A stretch of DNA of 52,392 bases. It comes from an uncultured beta proteobacterium. GTDB lineage: Bacteria > Pseudomonadota > Gammaproteobacteria > Burkholderiales > Burkholderiaceae. The notes beneath the pieces were generated by a model, which saw only the letters and a program-made list of their open reading frames with translations, was not told the DNA's origin and did not search any database. Shown piece after piece: positions 8,793 through 18,473 of this stretch. The translations under genes were made by a program, and so were the position numbers. How positions within the stretch are numbered: the first letter of the stretch is position 1; every line of letters starts with the position of its first letter. The stretch covers positions 1 to 52,392 of the forward strand of contig CAIJNI010000026.1 of assembly GCA_903821995.1 (NCBI GenBank). Direction: 5' to 3'.

Positions 8793-11685
8793 TAGTCCAC
8801 ATCCCCTTGCGACATAGCCCACGAACCTCACAATACTGACAAACACTCTCTGGCCCTGTGGCCTTCATCGCCTCTCCTTGCCATATAGCACCAATACTCT
8901 TATTCATCGAATCTTGTAAGTCTTTTAAAGTACCGGAAGTTATATTAATCGGAAATTCTTGATCCTTATTCTCCTTGCCGTCGTCTTTTAATGAAACCCA
9001 TAGTCCCCGATGAATAGTCAGCCCATTCACGAGGGGTTTTTGATTAGCCGCTATTGCATAAATAAGTAATTGTGGGTCATCATCCACATATTTTGATTTG
9101 TGTTTAAATTTATCAGCACTCTGAAACTTATAATCGATAACCTCTGCTTCATTCGATTTTTCGGAAACATCAAATCGATCGGCACGACCTTCAATCACCA
9201 CCTTCAAATCTTCACCAAGTGAAAGTTCAAAGCTGACCCACTGTTCCGAATGATTAAAGAACCAACCACTGTGCTCACGTTTTAATTGCCAATCGATTAA
9301 TTTTGGAATGTAATTTAACCAATCTTGAAAATAGGTGAGGTTTTTTCCACTCATCGCAATCAGTGGTTGCCAAAATTGTTGAGAAATCTCTGTCAAACGC
9401 TGAACCATCCATTCTTTTTTATTGCCCTGAACAGCTATCGTCTTGTACTCATTAAAAAACTGCCCCATGGTTTCATGTAAAACCTCACCCATCATGCCGT
9501 ATTCATTTTTCTCACCAAATCCCTTTGGAGCACTCACCTTAAGAAGACGAGAGACATAAAACTTGTAGGGACACTCCCTCAAAGTTTTATATCCGCTAGG
9601 ACTGATTTTTTCTGGCAAAGGATAAGATCTTATATCCCAACTTGCACTTGACATACCTATGGACTGAGTAATAAGGCTTTGTTTTGGCAAATCGATCTCT
9701 TGAGACTTAAGCTCAGGAAAATCTCGCCCTAAGCGTGTAATAAAAGAAGAAGGTCGCTGAACCTCTTGACCATTACCTAGTGTTTGCCAAAATAAGTCAA
9801 TATGGGGATAGGTTAACAACAACTGCGAAAAATCTCTTGCCTGTTGCCGGTATTCTTCTTCAACACCCTTCATCCCTAAGCTTTGAATCAATGAAGAAGA
9901 AAAGAACATTGTTGATTCAGAGAAATTCGGAAATTGCTTGTCATCACAACCCACCATAATGACCGCATCGAAATGTCGAAGTCGTAATGCCGATAAGGGC
10001 AAAATTTCCAATTGAAAAAGCGCTAACCTTGAACTTTCAATATAGGACCCATCCTCAATCAATAGCTCAAATAAGCTTACCCAACTATTTTTAGAAATTA
10101 ATGTCTGAATCATCACCTGCATCGCATTGATTTGCTCAATCATTTGATTGCCAGCTGGATCCGCCTCTAGCCGCTCCCACATCGTTAAAAGTTTTAACTG
10201 CGCAATAAATAGCGCACTCCAAGCTGCACCATGACGGTTAGATAAATGCCATTCTTCTGATAACTTTTTTAATACAAGAATAAGCTGTAATGCAATATTT
10301 AATGGCGGTAGTTTTGCAGACCATCCATCTCCTCGACTCGCTGAATTCGTTTTAAGGCGACCCTCTAGCGCAATGACAATATCTACCCAACTCCCACTGA
10401 CTTCTGTTGCTCTTAAGCGTTGTTCAATTTGCCATACCAAATCAACCACTTGAACGTCTGTAGATCCCGAACTATTTAAAGAATCAAGCCCTTTTAGCAG
10501 AGCTTGCCACCGAATCAGAGGATTCTTTAAAAACTTCAGTAACTCTTCTACCGACGGTCCTTGGGGCGATCGAATAACATCGATCCAACTGTGAACTGCA
10601 GCAGCAACACTGGTGGTTGAGAGTTTCCAACCAGTACTATCTCGAACACTAACGCCATCACCTAAGCGCGCAATAATTGCGCGAACACGTCTAGCTAATA
10701 GCCTATCCTGCGCTACTAGAGCTACTTTTTTATGCCCCTCTTTTTGACCCTCAATGAAATATTGTTCAATTCGACTAGCCGCAGCAATGGCGGTTTGTTC
10801 AAAAGATTTCATCCCTATTAAATGAATGGATTTTGACTTTAACTGCTGACGATTATTTTGTATTACGTGGGTATCTATGGTCTGATCTTCAGATGCGCAT
10901 TCAGGCCATAAAGCGCCTACTTGCCAGTCAATATCAACCTTCATTACCTCATGATGCTTGGCATATCCCTGCAAATAACGCTCCTGAATTTTCTTCTCTG
11001 TACCTATGTATTGACTCAATTCAACCCATACCAGCGGTGGCAAGGATTGCTCCGCTTGAATATCCTGCTCATACAGTTGGTACGATAACCGGCGCCTTGC
11101 AACCGGATCATCCACCGTGCTTGTAAAGCGCCACAAATGGGTAATTAACTGCGCATCGATTTGTAGTAGCTCTTGTAATTTTTGCGGGTATGTTTTTTTA
11201 AGTAAGCCTTCAAAAATCATTTCAGCATGTTGGTGAGCATCTTGATTTTGGTTTGAATTAAATCTTTCAAAATCTAAGTTGGCGTTCGAGAGTTCATCAC
11301 AGGCCAATAAAACTGATTGCGCTAAAGCCCACAATCCCCCTTCCCCAATTACTCCTAGATATTTCTGAATCCCCTCAAATTGAACTAAATGGTGGTAAAT
11401 GATCTCCAAACGTTCCACGAGAGACCTCTCCCTAGGAAATAACTCCAACCCAGGCGCAAAACTTAACCATTGGGTCAGCCCCAAAATACGAGGTAAAAAT
11501 ACAAGGTGAGGTGGTAACTGTGATGGGCGCTGCTTTTCTAATTCCTGACGAAGAGAAAATACCGCTCCCCCTGAGCTCATAACAACTTGAACACGTTTAT
11601 TTTCTTTGAGGGTAAATTCCCAAATATGCGTCGCTAGTTGTGCCAATGCATTGGCATTTGGCTGAATGGAACCGGAATGGAGCAT
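8785..11685 (-). CDS. addB: AddB-type nuclease subunit (PD-(D/E)XK, probable Fe-S)
   Basis: This 966-residue protein is the partner of AddA. The C-terminal nuclease domain shows IEGRADRFD and VIDYKF, the Asp and Asp-x-Lys residues of a PD-(D/E)XK site. A Cys before it (RECPYKFYVSRLL) and three at the C-terminus (CQYC and GLCRKG) have the spacing expected of the AddB iron-sulfur staple. The N-terminal inactivated helicase region has no usable Walker A (the equivalent reads VVMSSGGAVFSL), as in proteobacterial AddB. It is the first gene of the addB-addA unit and diverges from trxA across 111 bases. Confidence 0.9.
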   Translation of the reverse strand: MLHSGSIQPNANALAQLATHIWEFTLKENKRVQVVMSSGGAVFSLRQELEKQRPSQLPPHLVFLPRILGLTQWLSFAPGLELFPRERSLVERLEIIYHHLVQFEGIQKYLGVIGEGGLWALAQSVLLACDELSNANLDFERFNSNQNQDAHQHAEMIFEGLLKKTYPQKLQELLQIDAQLITHLWRFTSTVDDPVARRRLSYQLYEQDIQAEQSLPPLVWVELSQYIGTEKKIQERYLQGYAKHHEVMKVDIDWQVGALWPECASEDQTIDTHVIQNNRQQLKSKSIHLIGMKSFEQTAIAAASRIEQYFIEGQKEGHKKVALVAQDRLLARRVRAIIARLGDGVSVRDSTGWKLSTTSVAAAVHSWIDVIRSPQGPSVEELLKFLKNPLIRWQALLKGLDSLNSSGSTDVQVVDLVWQIEQRLRATEVSGSWVDIVIALEGRLKTNSASRGDGWSAKLPPLNIALQLILVLKKLSEEWHLSNRHGAAWSALFIAQLKLLTMWERLEADPAGNQMIEQINAMQVMIQTLISKNSWVSLFELLIEDGSYIESSRLALFQLEILPLSALRLRHFDAVIMVGCDDKQFPNFSESTMFFSSSLIQSLGMKGVEEEYRQQARDFSQLLLTYPHIDLFWQTLGNGQEVQRPSSFITRLGRDFPELKSQEIDLPKQSLITQSIGMSSASWDIRSYPLPEKISPSGYKTLRECPYKFYVSRLLKVSAPKGFGEKNEYGMMGEVLHETMGQFFNEYKTIAVQGNKKEWMVQRLTEISQQFWQPLIAMSGKNLTYFQDWLNYIPKLIDWQLKREHSGWFFNHSEQWVSFELSLGEDLKVVIEGRADRFDVSEKSNEAEVIDYKFQSADKFKHKSKYVDDDPQLLIYAIAANQKPLVNGLTIHRGLWVSLKDDGKENKDQEFPINITSGTLKDLQDSMNKSIGAIWQGEAMKATGPESVCQYCEVRGLCRKGMWTND

Positions 11686-11796
11686 ATATGAAAAATTTAA
11701 GATTTAAAGCACGATAAACTCATTATTGCTAATATATACGAATGAATTCGTTTAAACGGATACAATAAAAAAATTAATTGATGACTAAGGATTGAT

Positions 11797-12123
11797 ATGA
11801 GTGAGAGCGTTAAACATATTACAGACAGTTCTTTTGAAGAGGATGTCGTTAAGTCCACCAAACCTGTTTTGCTCGACTTTTGGGCGGAATGGTGCGGTCC
11901 TTGTAAAATGATTGCCCCAATTTTGGAAGAGGTTGCTAAGGAATACGGCGATAAAATTCAAATAGCAAAAATTAATGTTGATGAAAATCAAGCAATTCCT
12001 GCCAAATATGGAATCCGAGGTATCCCAACGTTGATTCTGTTTAAAAATGGTGAAATAGCTGCTCAAAAAGTGGGAGCTCTCGCTAAATCGCAATTAGTTG
12101 CTTTTTTAGACTCTAATATTTAA
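11797..12123 (+). CDS. trxA: Thioredoxin
   Basis: A 108-residue cytoplasmic thioredoxin with the active site [14 protein letters not shown], the buried Asp region (LLDFWAEW) and the cis-proline loop [11 protein letters not shown]. Length and motifs are canonical. It reduces protein disulfides as part of the thioredoxin/thioredoxin reductase system. An AAGGA Shine-Dalgarno lies five bases before the ATG. It precedes rho, the same neighbour order as in E. coli, and its transcript may read into the long rho leader. Confidence 0.97.
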   Translation: MSESVKHITDSSFEEDVVKSTKPVLLDFWAEWCGPCKMIAPILEEVAKEYGDKIQIAKINVDENQAIPAKYGIRGIPTLILFKNGEIAAQKVGALAKSQLVAFLDSNI

Positions 12124-12138
12124 TAATTTGACGCTTTG

Positions 12139-12176
12139 AGGATGTTCTGTGTTGTTTTTTTAACAAAGAACATCCT
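12139..12176 (+). repeat. Long inverted repeat downstream of trxA (possible terminator or processing hairpin)
   Basis: AGGATGTTCT (12139-12148) is perfectly matched by AGAACATCCT (12167-12176), and inside them TTGTT (12152-12156) pairs with AACAA (12162-12166). The predicted hairpin has a 10 bp outer and a 5 bp inner stem. No T-run follows on the plus strand (TGGTTAAAATGG), so it is not a textbook intrinsic terminator. It may end or stabilise trxA mRNA, or sit in the rho leader. Confidence 0.5.
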
Positions 12177-12209
12177 TGGTTAAAATGGTTCATTAAAGTT
12201 AGTGGTAAG

Positions 12210-12338
12210 ATGATTCATCAAGTAGTTCTAGCTTTACTTAGTTTAAAAACTCAATTCACCAAGGTGCCATTTTATCTTGTGCCAAACGATGGGCGAATTG
12301 AATACCTCCGAAAACATAACCTTTCTAATACTGTTTAA
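12210..12338 (+). CDS. Possible rho leader peptide, 42 aa
   Basis: An ATG-started frame of 42 codons (MIHQVVLALLSLKTQFTKVP at its N-terminus) lies between trxA and rho, and its stop codon falls where a C-rich, G-poor tract begins. E. coli has a short leader frame (rhoL) in the same place. A weak purine stretch (GGTAAG) abuts the ATG. I know no homologue and the product may be untranslated or unimportant. The call rests on position and an open frame only. Confidence 0.3.
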   Translation: MIHQVVLALLSLKTQFTKVPFYLVPNDGRIEYLRKHNLSNTV

Positions 12339-12469
12339 TCACCCAAATCTCTTTTAAACCATTTTTATCATCCCTATCGTAATTTTTCCTCCTCGTTTAA
12401 AGAAAGTTCTTCTGATTCTTAAACTATCTTTTTTCTCTTAACCTCTTAGCTACTCTCAAACCTCCCCCT
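12339..12469 (+). promoter_or_regulatory. C-rich, G-poor rho leader, candidate autoregulatory rut region
   Basis: By my hand count this 131-base stretch contains about 39 C and only 6 G, and is dominated by pyrimidine runs such as TTTTTCCTCCTC and CCTCCCCC. It ends directly at the rho start codon. Such C>G, unstructured RNA is what Rho binds, and Rho autoregulates by terminating in its own leader in E. coli. Here the same role is inferred from composition and position. The tract also leaves rho without any Shine-Dalgarno sequence. Confidence 0.6.
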
Positions 12470-13732
12470 ATGCAACTCACCGAACTTAAAGTACTCCACG
12501 TTTCCGCTCTTTTGGAAATGGCAGCCTCACTCGAAATTGAAAACACTCAACGGATGCGCAAGCAAGAGTTAATGTTTGCAATTCTTAAAAATCGCGCTAA
12601 AAATGGCGAAACGGTTTTTGGAGATGGCGTTTTAGAGGTCCTACCAGACGGATTTGGTTTCCTTCGTTCACCTGAGTCTTCTTATCTTGCTTCCCCTGAT
12701 GATATTTATATTTCTCCTGCACAAATTAGACGATTTAATCTTCACACCGGAGACGGTGTAGAAGGTGAAGTAAGAACCCCTAAAGAGGGAGAGCGTTATT
12801 TTGCTCTAGTCAAAGTTGATAAGGTTAATGGCATCGCTCCAGAGGCATTAAAAAATCGGATCATGTTCGAGAACTTAACACCTCTTCACCCTGATCGTCC
12901 AATGAGTTTAGAGCGTGATATTAAAGCTGAAGAAAATCTAACAGGACGTATCATCGATATGATCGCCCCTATTGGTTTTGGACAACGTGGCCTGTTAGTT
13001 GCCTCTCCAAAATCAGGTAAGACCGTCATGATGCAGCATATTGCTCACGCAATATCTACGAATCATCCCGATGCAGTCCTCATTGTTCTCCTCGTTGATG
13101 AGCGCCCAGAAGAAGTCTCTGAAATGCAGCGCTCTGTTAGGGGTGAAGTGGTTGCATCAACATTTGATGAACCAGCAGTAAGACACGTTCAAGTGGCTGA
13201 AATGGTGATTGAAAAAGCAAAAAGACTCGTCGAAATGAAACAGGACGTCATCATCCTTCTTGACTCAATTACGCGTTTAGCACGTGCCTACAACACAGTG
13301 GTTCCCTCCTCTGGAAAAGTACTTTCAGGTGGTGTGGATGCAAATGCCTTACAACGTCCAAAACGTTTCTTTGGTGCAGCGCGTAATATCGAAGAAGGTG
13401 GCTCCTTAACAATCATTGCAACAGCCTTGATTGAAACCGGCAGCCGCATGGATGATTTGATCTACGAAGAATTTAAAGGTACAGGCAACTTAGAAGTTCA
13501 TTTAGAACGTCGCTTGGCTGAACGTCGTATTTATCCGGCTATTAACCTCAACAAATCTGGAACTCGTCGTGAAGAATTGTTAGTCAAGCCTGATATTTTG
13601 CAAAAAATCTGGATTTTGCGTAAGCTATTGGCTGATATGGATGATATTGAAGCGATGAACTTTATCGTTGATAAGCTCAAATCAACTAAAAATAATGCTG
13701 AATTTTTCGATATGATGCGTCGCGGTGGCTAA
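12470..13732 (+). CDS. rho: Transcription termination factor Rho
   Basis: Rho is the hexameric RNA-dependent ATPase helicase that ends transcription. The 420-residue product has the N-terminal Rho fold, the cold-shock-like RNA-binding domain around [18 protein letters not shown], Walker [10 protein letters not shown], the [10 protein letters not shown] segment, Walker [17 protein letters not shown], the Q/R-loop regions, and the C-terminal [20 protein letters not shown]. Length is normal. The ATG is preceded by CCTCCCCCT rather than a ribosome binding site, so initiation must use another feature. It is followed by rpmE2. Confidence 0.98.
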   Translation: MQLTELKVLHVSALLEMAASLEIENTQRMRKQELMFAILKNRAKNGETVFGDGVLEVLPDGFGFLRSPESSYLASPDDIYISPAQIRRFNLHTGDGVEGEVRTPKEGERYFALVKVDKVNGIAPEALKNRIMFENLTPLHPDRPMSLERDIKAEENLTGRIIDMIAPIGFGQRGLLVASPKSGKTVMMQHIAHAISTNHPDAVLIVLLVDERPEEVSEMQRSVRGEVVASTFDEPAVRHVQVAEMVIEKAKRLVEMKQDVIILLDSITRLARAYNTVVPSSGKVLSGGVDANALQRPKRFFGAARNIEEGGSLTIIATALIETGSRMDDLIYEEFKGTGNLEVHLERRLAERRIYPAINLNKSGTRREELLVKPDILQKIWILRKLLADMDDIEAMNFIVDKLKSTKNNAEFFDMMRRGG

Positions 13733-13861
13733 ATACGCATGATTTTATGAGGATTTTTGGCCTAAATTGATGTTTTATGGCATAATCTTCGTTTTCGTAG
13801 GAAAGTATTACATTACCCCTAAAGTAAGGTAACGGCTCCCTGAACATACTAAGGAATAATT

Positions 13862-14134
13862 ATGAAACCTGGCATTCACCCTGATTACAAAGAAGTTGTT
13901 TTTGTTGATGTTTCAAACAACTTCAGCTTTAAAACCCGCTCTACAATTAACACCAGAGAAAAAATTGTTTGGGAAGATGGTAAAGAGTATCCATTGTCAA
14001 AAATTGAGACTTCTTCTGAATCACATCCTTTTTATACTGGTACCCAGAAAATTATGGATACAGCTGGACGTGTTGAGAAATTCCGTCAGAAATTTGGTTC
14101 AAAAGCTGGCGCTAAAACAGCAGCGAAGCCTTAA
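13862..14134 (+). CDS. rpmE2: 50S ribosomal protein bL31, type B
   Basis: A 90-residue ribosomal protein. The start [18 protein letters not shown] and the SHPFYTG segment identify bL31. The zinc-binding cysteines of the C+ form are absent, so this is the zinc-independent type B form. An AAGGA Shine-Dalgarno stands eight bases before the ATG. It follows rho by 129 bases and ends at a strong intrinsic terminator. In some bacteria type B L31 is induced by zinc limitation, but I see no evident Zur site here. Confidence 0.95.
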   Translation: MKPGIHPDYKEVVFVDVSNNFSFKTRSTINTREKIVWEDGKEYPLSKIETSSESHPFYTGTQKIMDTAGRVEKFRQKFGSKAGAKTAAKP

Positions 14135-14159
14135 TAGTCGCAGTCGACCACTCAAATGT

Positions 14160-14192
14160 AGGCAGCCCTATTCAATTAGGCTGCCTTTTTTT
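14160..14192 (+). terminator. Rho-independent terminator after rpmE2
   Basis: The stem AGGCAGCC (14160-14167) pairs with GGCTGCCT (14179-14186) around an 11-base loop and runs into seven T residues (14186-14192). It lies 26 bases after the rpmE2 stop codon and closes the trxA-rho-rpmE2 region. Confidence 0.9.
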
Positions 14193-14225
14193 GTACCTTC
14201 AGATCCCTTCAACTAAAATTAGTTC

Positions 14226-15953
14226 ATGAATCAGGCTCTAAAACTTACCGCAGCAGCAACTGTATCGATTCCACGCCGAGCCATGATTATCATCACTTTA
14301 ATCTACGCTCTTGCAGGTCTATTTGGACATGACCCCTGGAAGAACGATGATGCTGAAGGCTTTGGCGTGATGTGGACTATTGCACATGGCAATTGGATCG
14401 ATTGGATCCTCCCTCATATTGCAGGGCGCAACGAGCTCATAGGGGCGCCATTGCCTTACTGGCTAGGAGCGGCTTCTATTCAATTATTGGGTCCGTGGAT
14501 CGGTGAAGTCAACGCCGCTCGTTTACTACCTGGGCTATGCTTTATTTTGACAGCCGCTACGATTTGGTACTCAACATACTTATTAGGGCGACGCCCCGAA
14601 GTTCAACCCATGGAATTTGCCTTAGGTGGTCAACCCACTTCCCGTGAATACGGCAAAACAATCGCAGATGCAGCCCTACTTATTTTTTTAGCCTGTGTGG
14701 GACTCGCCATACGAGTTCATGAGGCATCGCCCATGGTCGTTAGCATGTGGAGCATTAGCCTTTTGGTTTACGGTATCGTGCGTGGCTTTGATAAGCCGTT
14801 ACAAGGTGGCGCATGGACTGGCCTTGCTTTAGGAATAATGAGTCTTTCAGGAATGTTATGGACTACCGTTTTTCTTGGTCTTACAACACTTCTGACCTTT
14901 TTAGTCTCAGAAACAAGAATTAGAGGCCGATGGCTAGTTTCATTACTTGTCGTATTGACCCTTATTCTGAGTATTTGGCCAGTACTTTGGTGGATAAGTC
15001 ACCTATCTTCATCTCAAATAAATCAAGCCCTCTATATCTGGTGGGGAAGAGAATCCCTACAAGCCCACCTCTCGCCTCAGTCCTTAGAGTTTTTGGGAGT
15101 TAACTTCTGGGCCTATGCCTGGCCCGTTTGGCCACTTTGTTTTTGGGGAATTTATTTGTGGGGGAAAAACGGCCTTCGTGGATGGAATGCAACGCATCTT
15201 GTTGTTCCCGGTTTGTTACTTCTTGCCGAGTTCCTCCTTTTGCTATTTATGAAGGATTTGAGTGAACATGACCTCCTCCTTTTAATACCACCTATGGTTA
15301 TTCTGGCAGCATTTGGCCTACCATTTTTAAAGCGTCGACTGATTAATTTTATTGACTGGCTGTCGCTCTTTACATTTTCAATTACAGGTGTTTTTATTTG
15401 GGTGATTTGGTTTGCCAAAATAACTGGCCACCCTCAAGTAACAGCTGATAACGTCTCTAGATATTTGCCGGGCTTTGTTGCTCGCTTTAATATCTTTAGC
15501 TTCTTGCTTGCCCTATTTATTACCGTATTCTGGATCTATATTGTTCGCTGGAGAATCACCAGAGCACCTCGTGTTATTTGGCGTTGCTTAATTATTTCTG
15601 CGTCTGGCACCACCCTCATGTGGGTTCTACTGATGACATTATGGCTGCCAACTATTGATTATGCAAAAACCTATCGGCCTGTTGCCGAACGTTTTGCAAA
15701 AGCTCTCCCCAAAGATGCTATTTGTATTGATAGTACTTATTTAGGAGATGCGCAACTTGCCTCTTTTGCTTACTTTACTGGCTTGCCGCTTCACGATAAC
15801 CCACAATGTAACTATCTTTTAACCCATTCTGCAGAAGAACTTAAAAAAAGCGCTCAATTGAATCGTCAAACCTTAACCTTAATTTGGGAAGATCGACGAG
15901 ATAGTGACCGTGATGAACGACTTCGCCTATACCACGCCACCCCAGAAAAATAA
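14226..15953 (+). CDS. GT39/ArnT-like membrane glycosyltransferase
   Basis: This 575-residue inner-membrane protein has about a dozen hydrophobic segments and a short soluble C-terminal domain. The first periplasmic loop, GHDPWKNDDAEGFG, has the paired acidic residues of the GT-C fold (Asp-Asp replacing the usual DE of ArnT), followed by APLPYWLGAASIQLLGPW. Family members move sugars from polyprenyl phosphate to lipid A, proteins or glycans. The donor and acceptor here cannot be told from sequence. It starts 33 bases after the rpmE2 terminator with no obvious ribosome binding site. A second ATG at 14283 is possible. The MATE gene follows after five bases. Confidence 0.8.
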   Translation: MNQALKLTAAATVSIPRRAMIIITLIYALAGLFGHDPWKNDDAEGFGVMWTIAHGNWIDWILPHIAGRNELIGAPLPYWLGAASIQLLGPWIGEVNAARLLPGLCFILTAATIWYSTYLLGRRPEVQPMEFALGGQPTSREYGKTIADAALLIFLACVGLAIRVHEASPMVVSMWSISLLVYGIVRGFDKPLQGGAWTGLALGIMSLSGMLWTTVFLGLTTLLTFLVSETRIRGRWLVSLLVVLTLILSIWPVLWWISHLSSSQINQALYIWWGRESLQAHLSPQSLEFLGVNFWAYAWPVWPLCFWGIYLWGKNGLRGWNATHLVVPGLLLLAEFLLLLFMKDLSEHDLLLLIPPMVILAAFGLPFLKRRLINFIDWLSLFTFSITGVFIWVIWFAKITGHPQVTADNVSRYLPGFVARFNIFSFLLALFITVFWIYIVRWRITRAPRVIWRCLIISASGTTLMWVLLMTLWLPTIDYAKTYRPVAERFAKALPKDAICIDSTYLGDAQLASFAYFTGLPLHDNPQCNYLLTHSAEELKKSAQLNRQTLTLIWEDRRDSDRDERLRLYHATPEK

Positions 15954-15958
15954 TATAT

Positions 15959-17365
15959 ATGCCCTTTTTTGCCACCATAGCACACCTTCCTAGTCAATTA
16001 AAACGTGATGTTCCTCAAATTTTAAAACTTGCTGGTCCGATATTAGTCGGGCAATTAGCAGTGATTCTTTTTGGCGTCATGGATACCGCTATGACGGCCC
16101 GTTATTCAACCGATGACCTAGCAGCCTTAGGAATTGCTTCTGCAATCTTTATTAGTATTTATGTCGGCTTAACAGGAGTTATCACTGCACTTAATCCGAT
16201 TGCCGGACAATTATTTGGCGCAGGTCGCTATTCTGAAATTGGCGAAGAAGTTCGACAAACCTTTTGGCTTTCAATTGTTTTATCTTCAATTGGAATCTTC
16301 TGCTTACTGCATCCAGAAATCTTAATCTCCATCGGAAAACTTTCTCCCAATATTCAAGAAAAAGCAAAACTCTATCTGCGCTACCTCGCAATCGGTACCC
16401 CAGCAACGATGGGTATGAGAACCCTCATGTCTTTTCATAATGCAATCTCTAGACCTAAAGTAGTGACCGCCCTACAAATATTCGGTCTTGGTATAAAAAT
16501 ACCTCTCAATAATTTATTTATTTTTGGTGGTCTTGGCATTGAAGCAATGGGTGGGCCAGGTTGCGCACTCGCCTCAGTCATTGTTCAGTGGTTTTGGTTT
16601 TTGAGTATGTTAGGACTTGTCTTCTGGCATCCTAGCTATGAAAAATTTAAAGTTTTTGAAAAATTCACGCCACCTAACTGGCAAAAGATTTGGACTCTCG
16701 TCAAATTAGGAGCTCCTATTGGATTTAGCTACCTGATCGAAGTGACTTCCTTTGCTTTTATGGCCATCTTCATCGCCCGCTTTGGCGTCCAAGTGTTAGC
16801 CGGCCATCAAATCATTTCTAATATGGGAACCGTCTTGTACATGGTCCCCCTGTCATTATCCGTCGCAACCATGACCACAGTTGCTCAGCGTATTGGAGCA
16901 CAAAAAGAGTTTGAAGCTGAACAAGTCGGATGGTCTGCAGTTATTTTTACCGTCTCAACAAGCATTATTTTAGGGGTGCTGGTCTGGGTATTTCAGGACT
17001 ACCTACTCAATTTGTACTCACCTGGACCAGAAGCTAGAGTCGTTGCCAAACAACTATTTTTATTCATTGCCTTTTATCAAGCAGTTGATGCCCTTCAGGT
17101 CACCGCCGCATTTATTCTCAGAGGATATAAAGTCACTTTCTTGCCCATGTGTATCTATGCAATATCCCTATGGGGCGTGGGTTTAGCTGGAGGCTATCTA
17201 CTCGCCTTTAATTCATTTGAAATAACCCCTGAATGGCTAATCGGCGCAGGTGGCTTTTGGATGGGCAATAGCGTGAGTCTAGGCATTGCAGCTTGTGGAT
17301 TACTCTGGATATTTAGACATACTGCCAAAAAATTTGAAGCTCATCCGCCTGAAGTAAAAGCTTAA
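15959..17365 (+). CDS. MATE family efflux transporter
   Basis: A 468-residue polytopic membrane protein with the two-fold repeated architecture of MATE exporters. The N-terminal half begins LAGPILVGQLAVILFGVMDTAMTARYS and includes the characteristic GTPATMGMRTLMSFHNAISRPK segment. The second half begins KLGAPIGFSYLIEVTSFAFMA. Family members export cationic drugs or metabolites using a Na+ or H+ gradient. It lies five bases after the GT39 gene, so the two are probably co-transcribed. Its stop codon overlaps that of the convergent VOC gene. Confidence 0.9.
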   Translation: MPFFATIAHLPSQLKRDVPQILKLAGPILVGQLAVILFGVMDTAMTARYSTDDLAALGIASAIFISIYVGLTGVITALNPIAGQLFGAGRYSEIGEEVRQTFWLSIVLSSIGIFCLLHPEILISIGKLSPNIQEKAKLYLRYLAIGTPATMGMRTLMSFHNAISRPKVVTALQIFGLGIKIPLNNLFIFGGLGIEAMGGPGCALASVIVQWFWFLSMLGLVFWHPSYEKFKVFEKFTPPNWQKIWTLVKLGAPIGFSYLIEVTSFAFMAIFIARFGVQVLAGHQIISNMGTVLYMVPLSLSVATMTTVAQRIGAQKEFEAEQVGWSAVIFTVSTSIILGVLVWVFQDYLLNLYSPGPEARVVAKQLFLFIAFYQAVDALQVTAAFILRGYKVTFLPMCIYAISLWGVGLAGGYLLAFNSFEITPEWLIGAGGFWMGNSVSLGIAACGLLWIFRHTAKKFEAHPPEVKA

Positions 17366-17916
17366 TATCCCATTTTACTTTTCGTTTTTTCTAACCAGTC
17401 TTGGCGAGAAGAAAAATTTGGGCGACTCATCGCTAGGTCTTTAACGATCTTTAGAATTTCCTCATCTGATTGTTGTAAATCAATTTCAACCCGAAGAGGC
17501 TGCTCACAATACCAGGGAGAATCCATAAATATTTCAATACGGTTAAGCTCAGGATCCCGAAAATAAATAGAAACCGCATTCCCGTGAGTAATGCTCACTA
17601 AGTCAGTAACAAGTGCATGCTCTTTAGCCTTTTGATGAAAAATTCTTAAAAAATTTAAGTCTGGAACTTTAAAAGAAATTTGATTGATCAACCCAAATCC
17701 TAAGTCCTCGGGTCTTCCTGAGGCTAAAATAATTTGGTGATGCTCTGTTGGATCACGACTTAAAAATACAATCTGCATAGAACCAAGGTCACCCTGGTCA
17801 GTAACGGTAAAGTCTAAAACGTCTTGATAAAAGTTCGACATCAGATTTAAGTCTCGAACATAGAAACCCATATGACTTAGAACTAAAGCTTCTTGACTAA
17901 ATTGAGCATTTTTCAT
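17362..17916 (-). CDS. VOC (glyoxalase/dioxygenase) superfamily protein
   Basis: A 184-residue protein with two beta-alpha-beta-beta-beta modules of the vicinal oxygen chelate fold. The first, LSHMGFYVRDLNLMSNFYQDVLDF, places a His at the usual metal position. A second possible ligand is in HHQIILASG, and the terminal Glu is in NRIEIFMDSPWY. This resembles catechol 2,3-dioxygenase-like or glyoxalase-like members, and the RDPELNRIEI segment is typical of the former. The substrate is unknown. Its C-terminal tail of about 40 residues lies beyond the fold. It is convergent with, and overlaps by four bases, the MATE gene. Confidence 0.82.
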   Translation of the reverse strand: MKNAQFSQEALVLSHMGFYVRDLNLMSNFYQDVLDFTVTDQGDLGSMQIVFLSRDPTEHHQIILASGRPEDLGFGLINQISFKVPDLNFLRIFHQKAKEHALVTDLVSITHGNAVSIYFRDPELNRIEIFMDSPWYCEQPLRVEIDLQQSDEEILKIVKDLAMSRPNFSSRQDWLEKTKSKMGY

Positions 17917-18018
17917 TGAATTAAGACTTTCTTTTTGGGTATTTCATGGAGTTTCTGTGATGTTCATCTTTTTTTAGTAATATACAAGTTCCCACAATAA
18001 TTATTCATGGAGTTTACT

Positions 18019-18468
18019 TTGAAAATATCCCTCAAACTAAAAGCAGTTGCACTATTTGCAACAGTAACATTACCTATATTATCTCAAGCACAATTCGCTA
18101 AAAGTGAAGATGCTATTAAATACCGTAAAGCAGCATTGACCGTCATGAGTACTCATTTTGGCAGAATTGGCGCCGTTGTCAAAGGCGCACCTTATAACAA
18201 AGATGCTGTTGCAAGTGATGCCAATATTGTTGCCATGTTATCAACGCTTCCTTGGCAGGGATTTGGACCTGGCCACGAAGGTGGCAATGCCCTTCCTGAA
18301 GTCTGGAGCAATGCTGATAAATTTAAATCTAATGCTGATAAGCTGCAAGAAACAACTGCTGCTTTAAAAGTGGCAGCTAATTCTGGCGATCTCGAGGCAA
18401 TCAAAAAAGCTTTCGGAGCAACAGGTCAAGCTTGTAAAGGCTGTCACGACGACTTTAGAAAGAAATAA
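18019..18468 (+). CDS. Cytochrome c' (class II c-type cytochrome)
   Basis: A small periplasmic heme protein with an N-terminal signal peptide (MKISLKLKAVALFATVTL, cleavage near SQA-QF). The body is helical and the single heme motif CKGCH sits close to the C-terminus (ACKGCHDDFRKK), which defines class II cytochromes. About 149 residues is normal. I chose the TTG at 18019 because GGAG stands six bases before it. An in-frame ATG at 18007 has no ribosome binding site and would add four residues. The convergent neighbour is a b561-type cytochrome, a common partner for electron transfer. Confidence 0.88.
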   Translation: MKISLKLKAVALFATVTLPILSQAQFAKSEDAIKYRKAALTVMSTHFGRIGAVVKGAPYNKDAVASDANIVAMLSTLPWQGFGPGHEGGNALPEVWSNADKFKSNADKLQETTAALKVAANSGDLEAIKKAFGATGQACKGCHDDFRKK

Positions 18469-18473
18469 TTTGC

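Noticed and set aside
12139..12176. Textbook intrinsic terminator after trxA
   Set aside because: The stem is strong but there is no T-run after it on the plus strand, so it was listed only as an inverted repeat.
13896..14216. 106-codon frame overlapping rpmE2 in another phase
   Set aside because: It runs through the rpmE2 coding region and the terminator. The L31 frame is clearly the real one.
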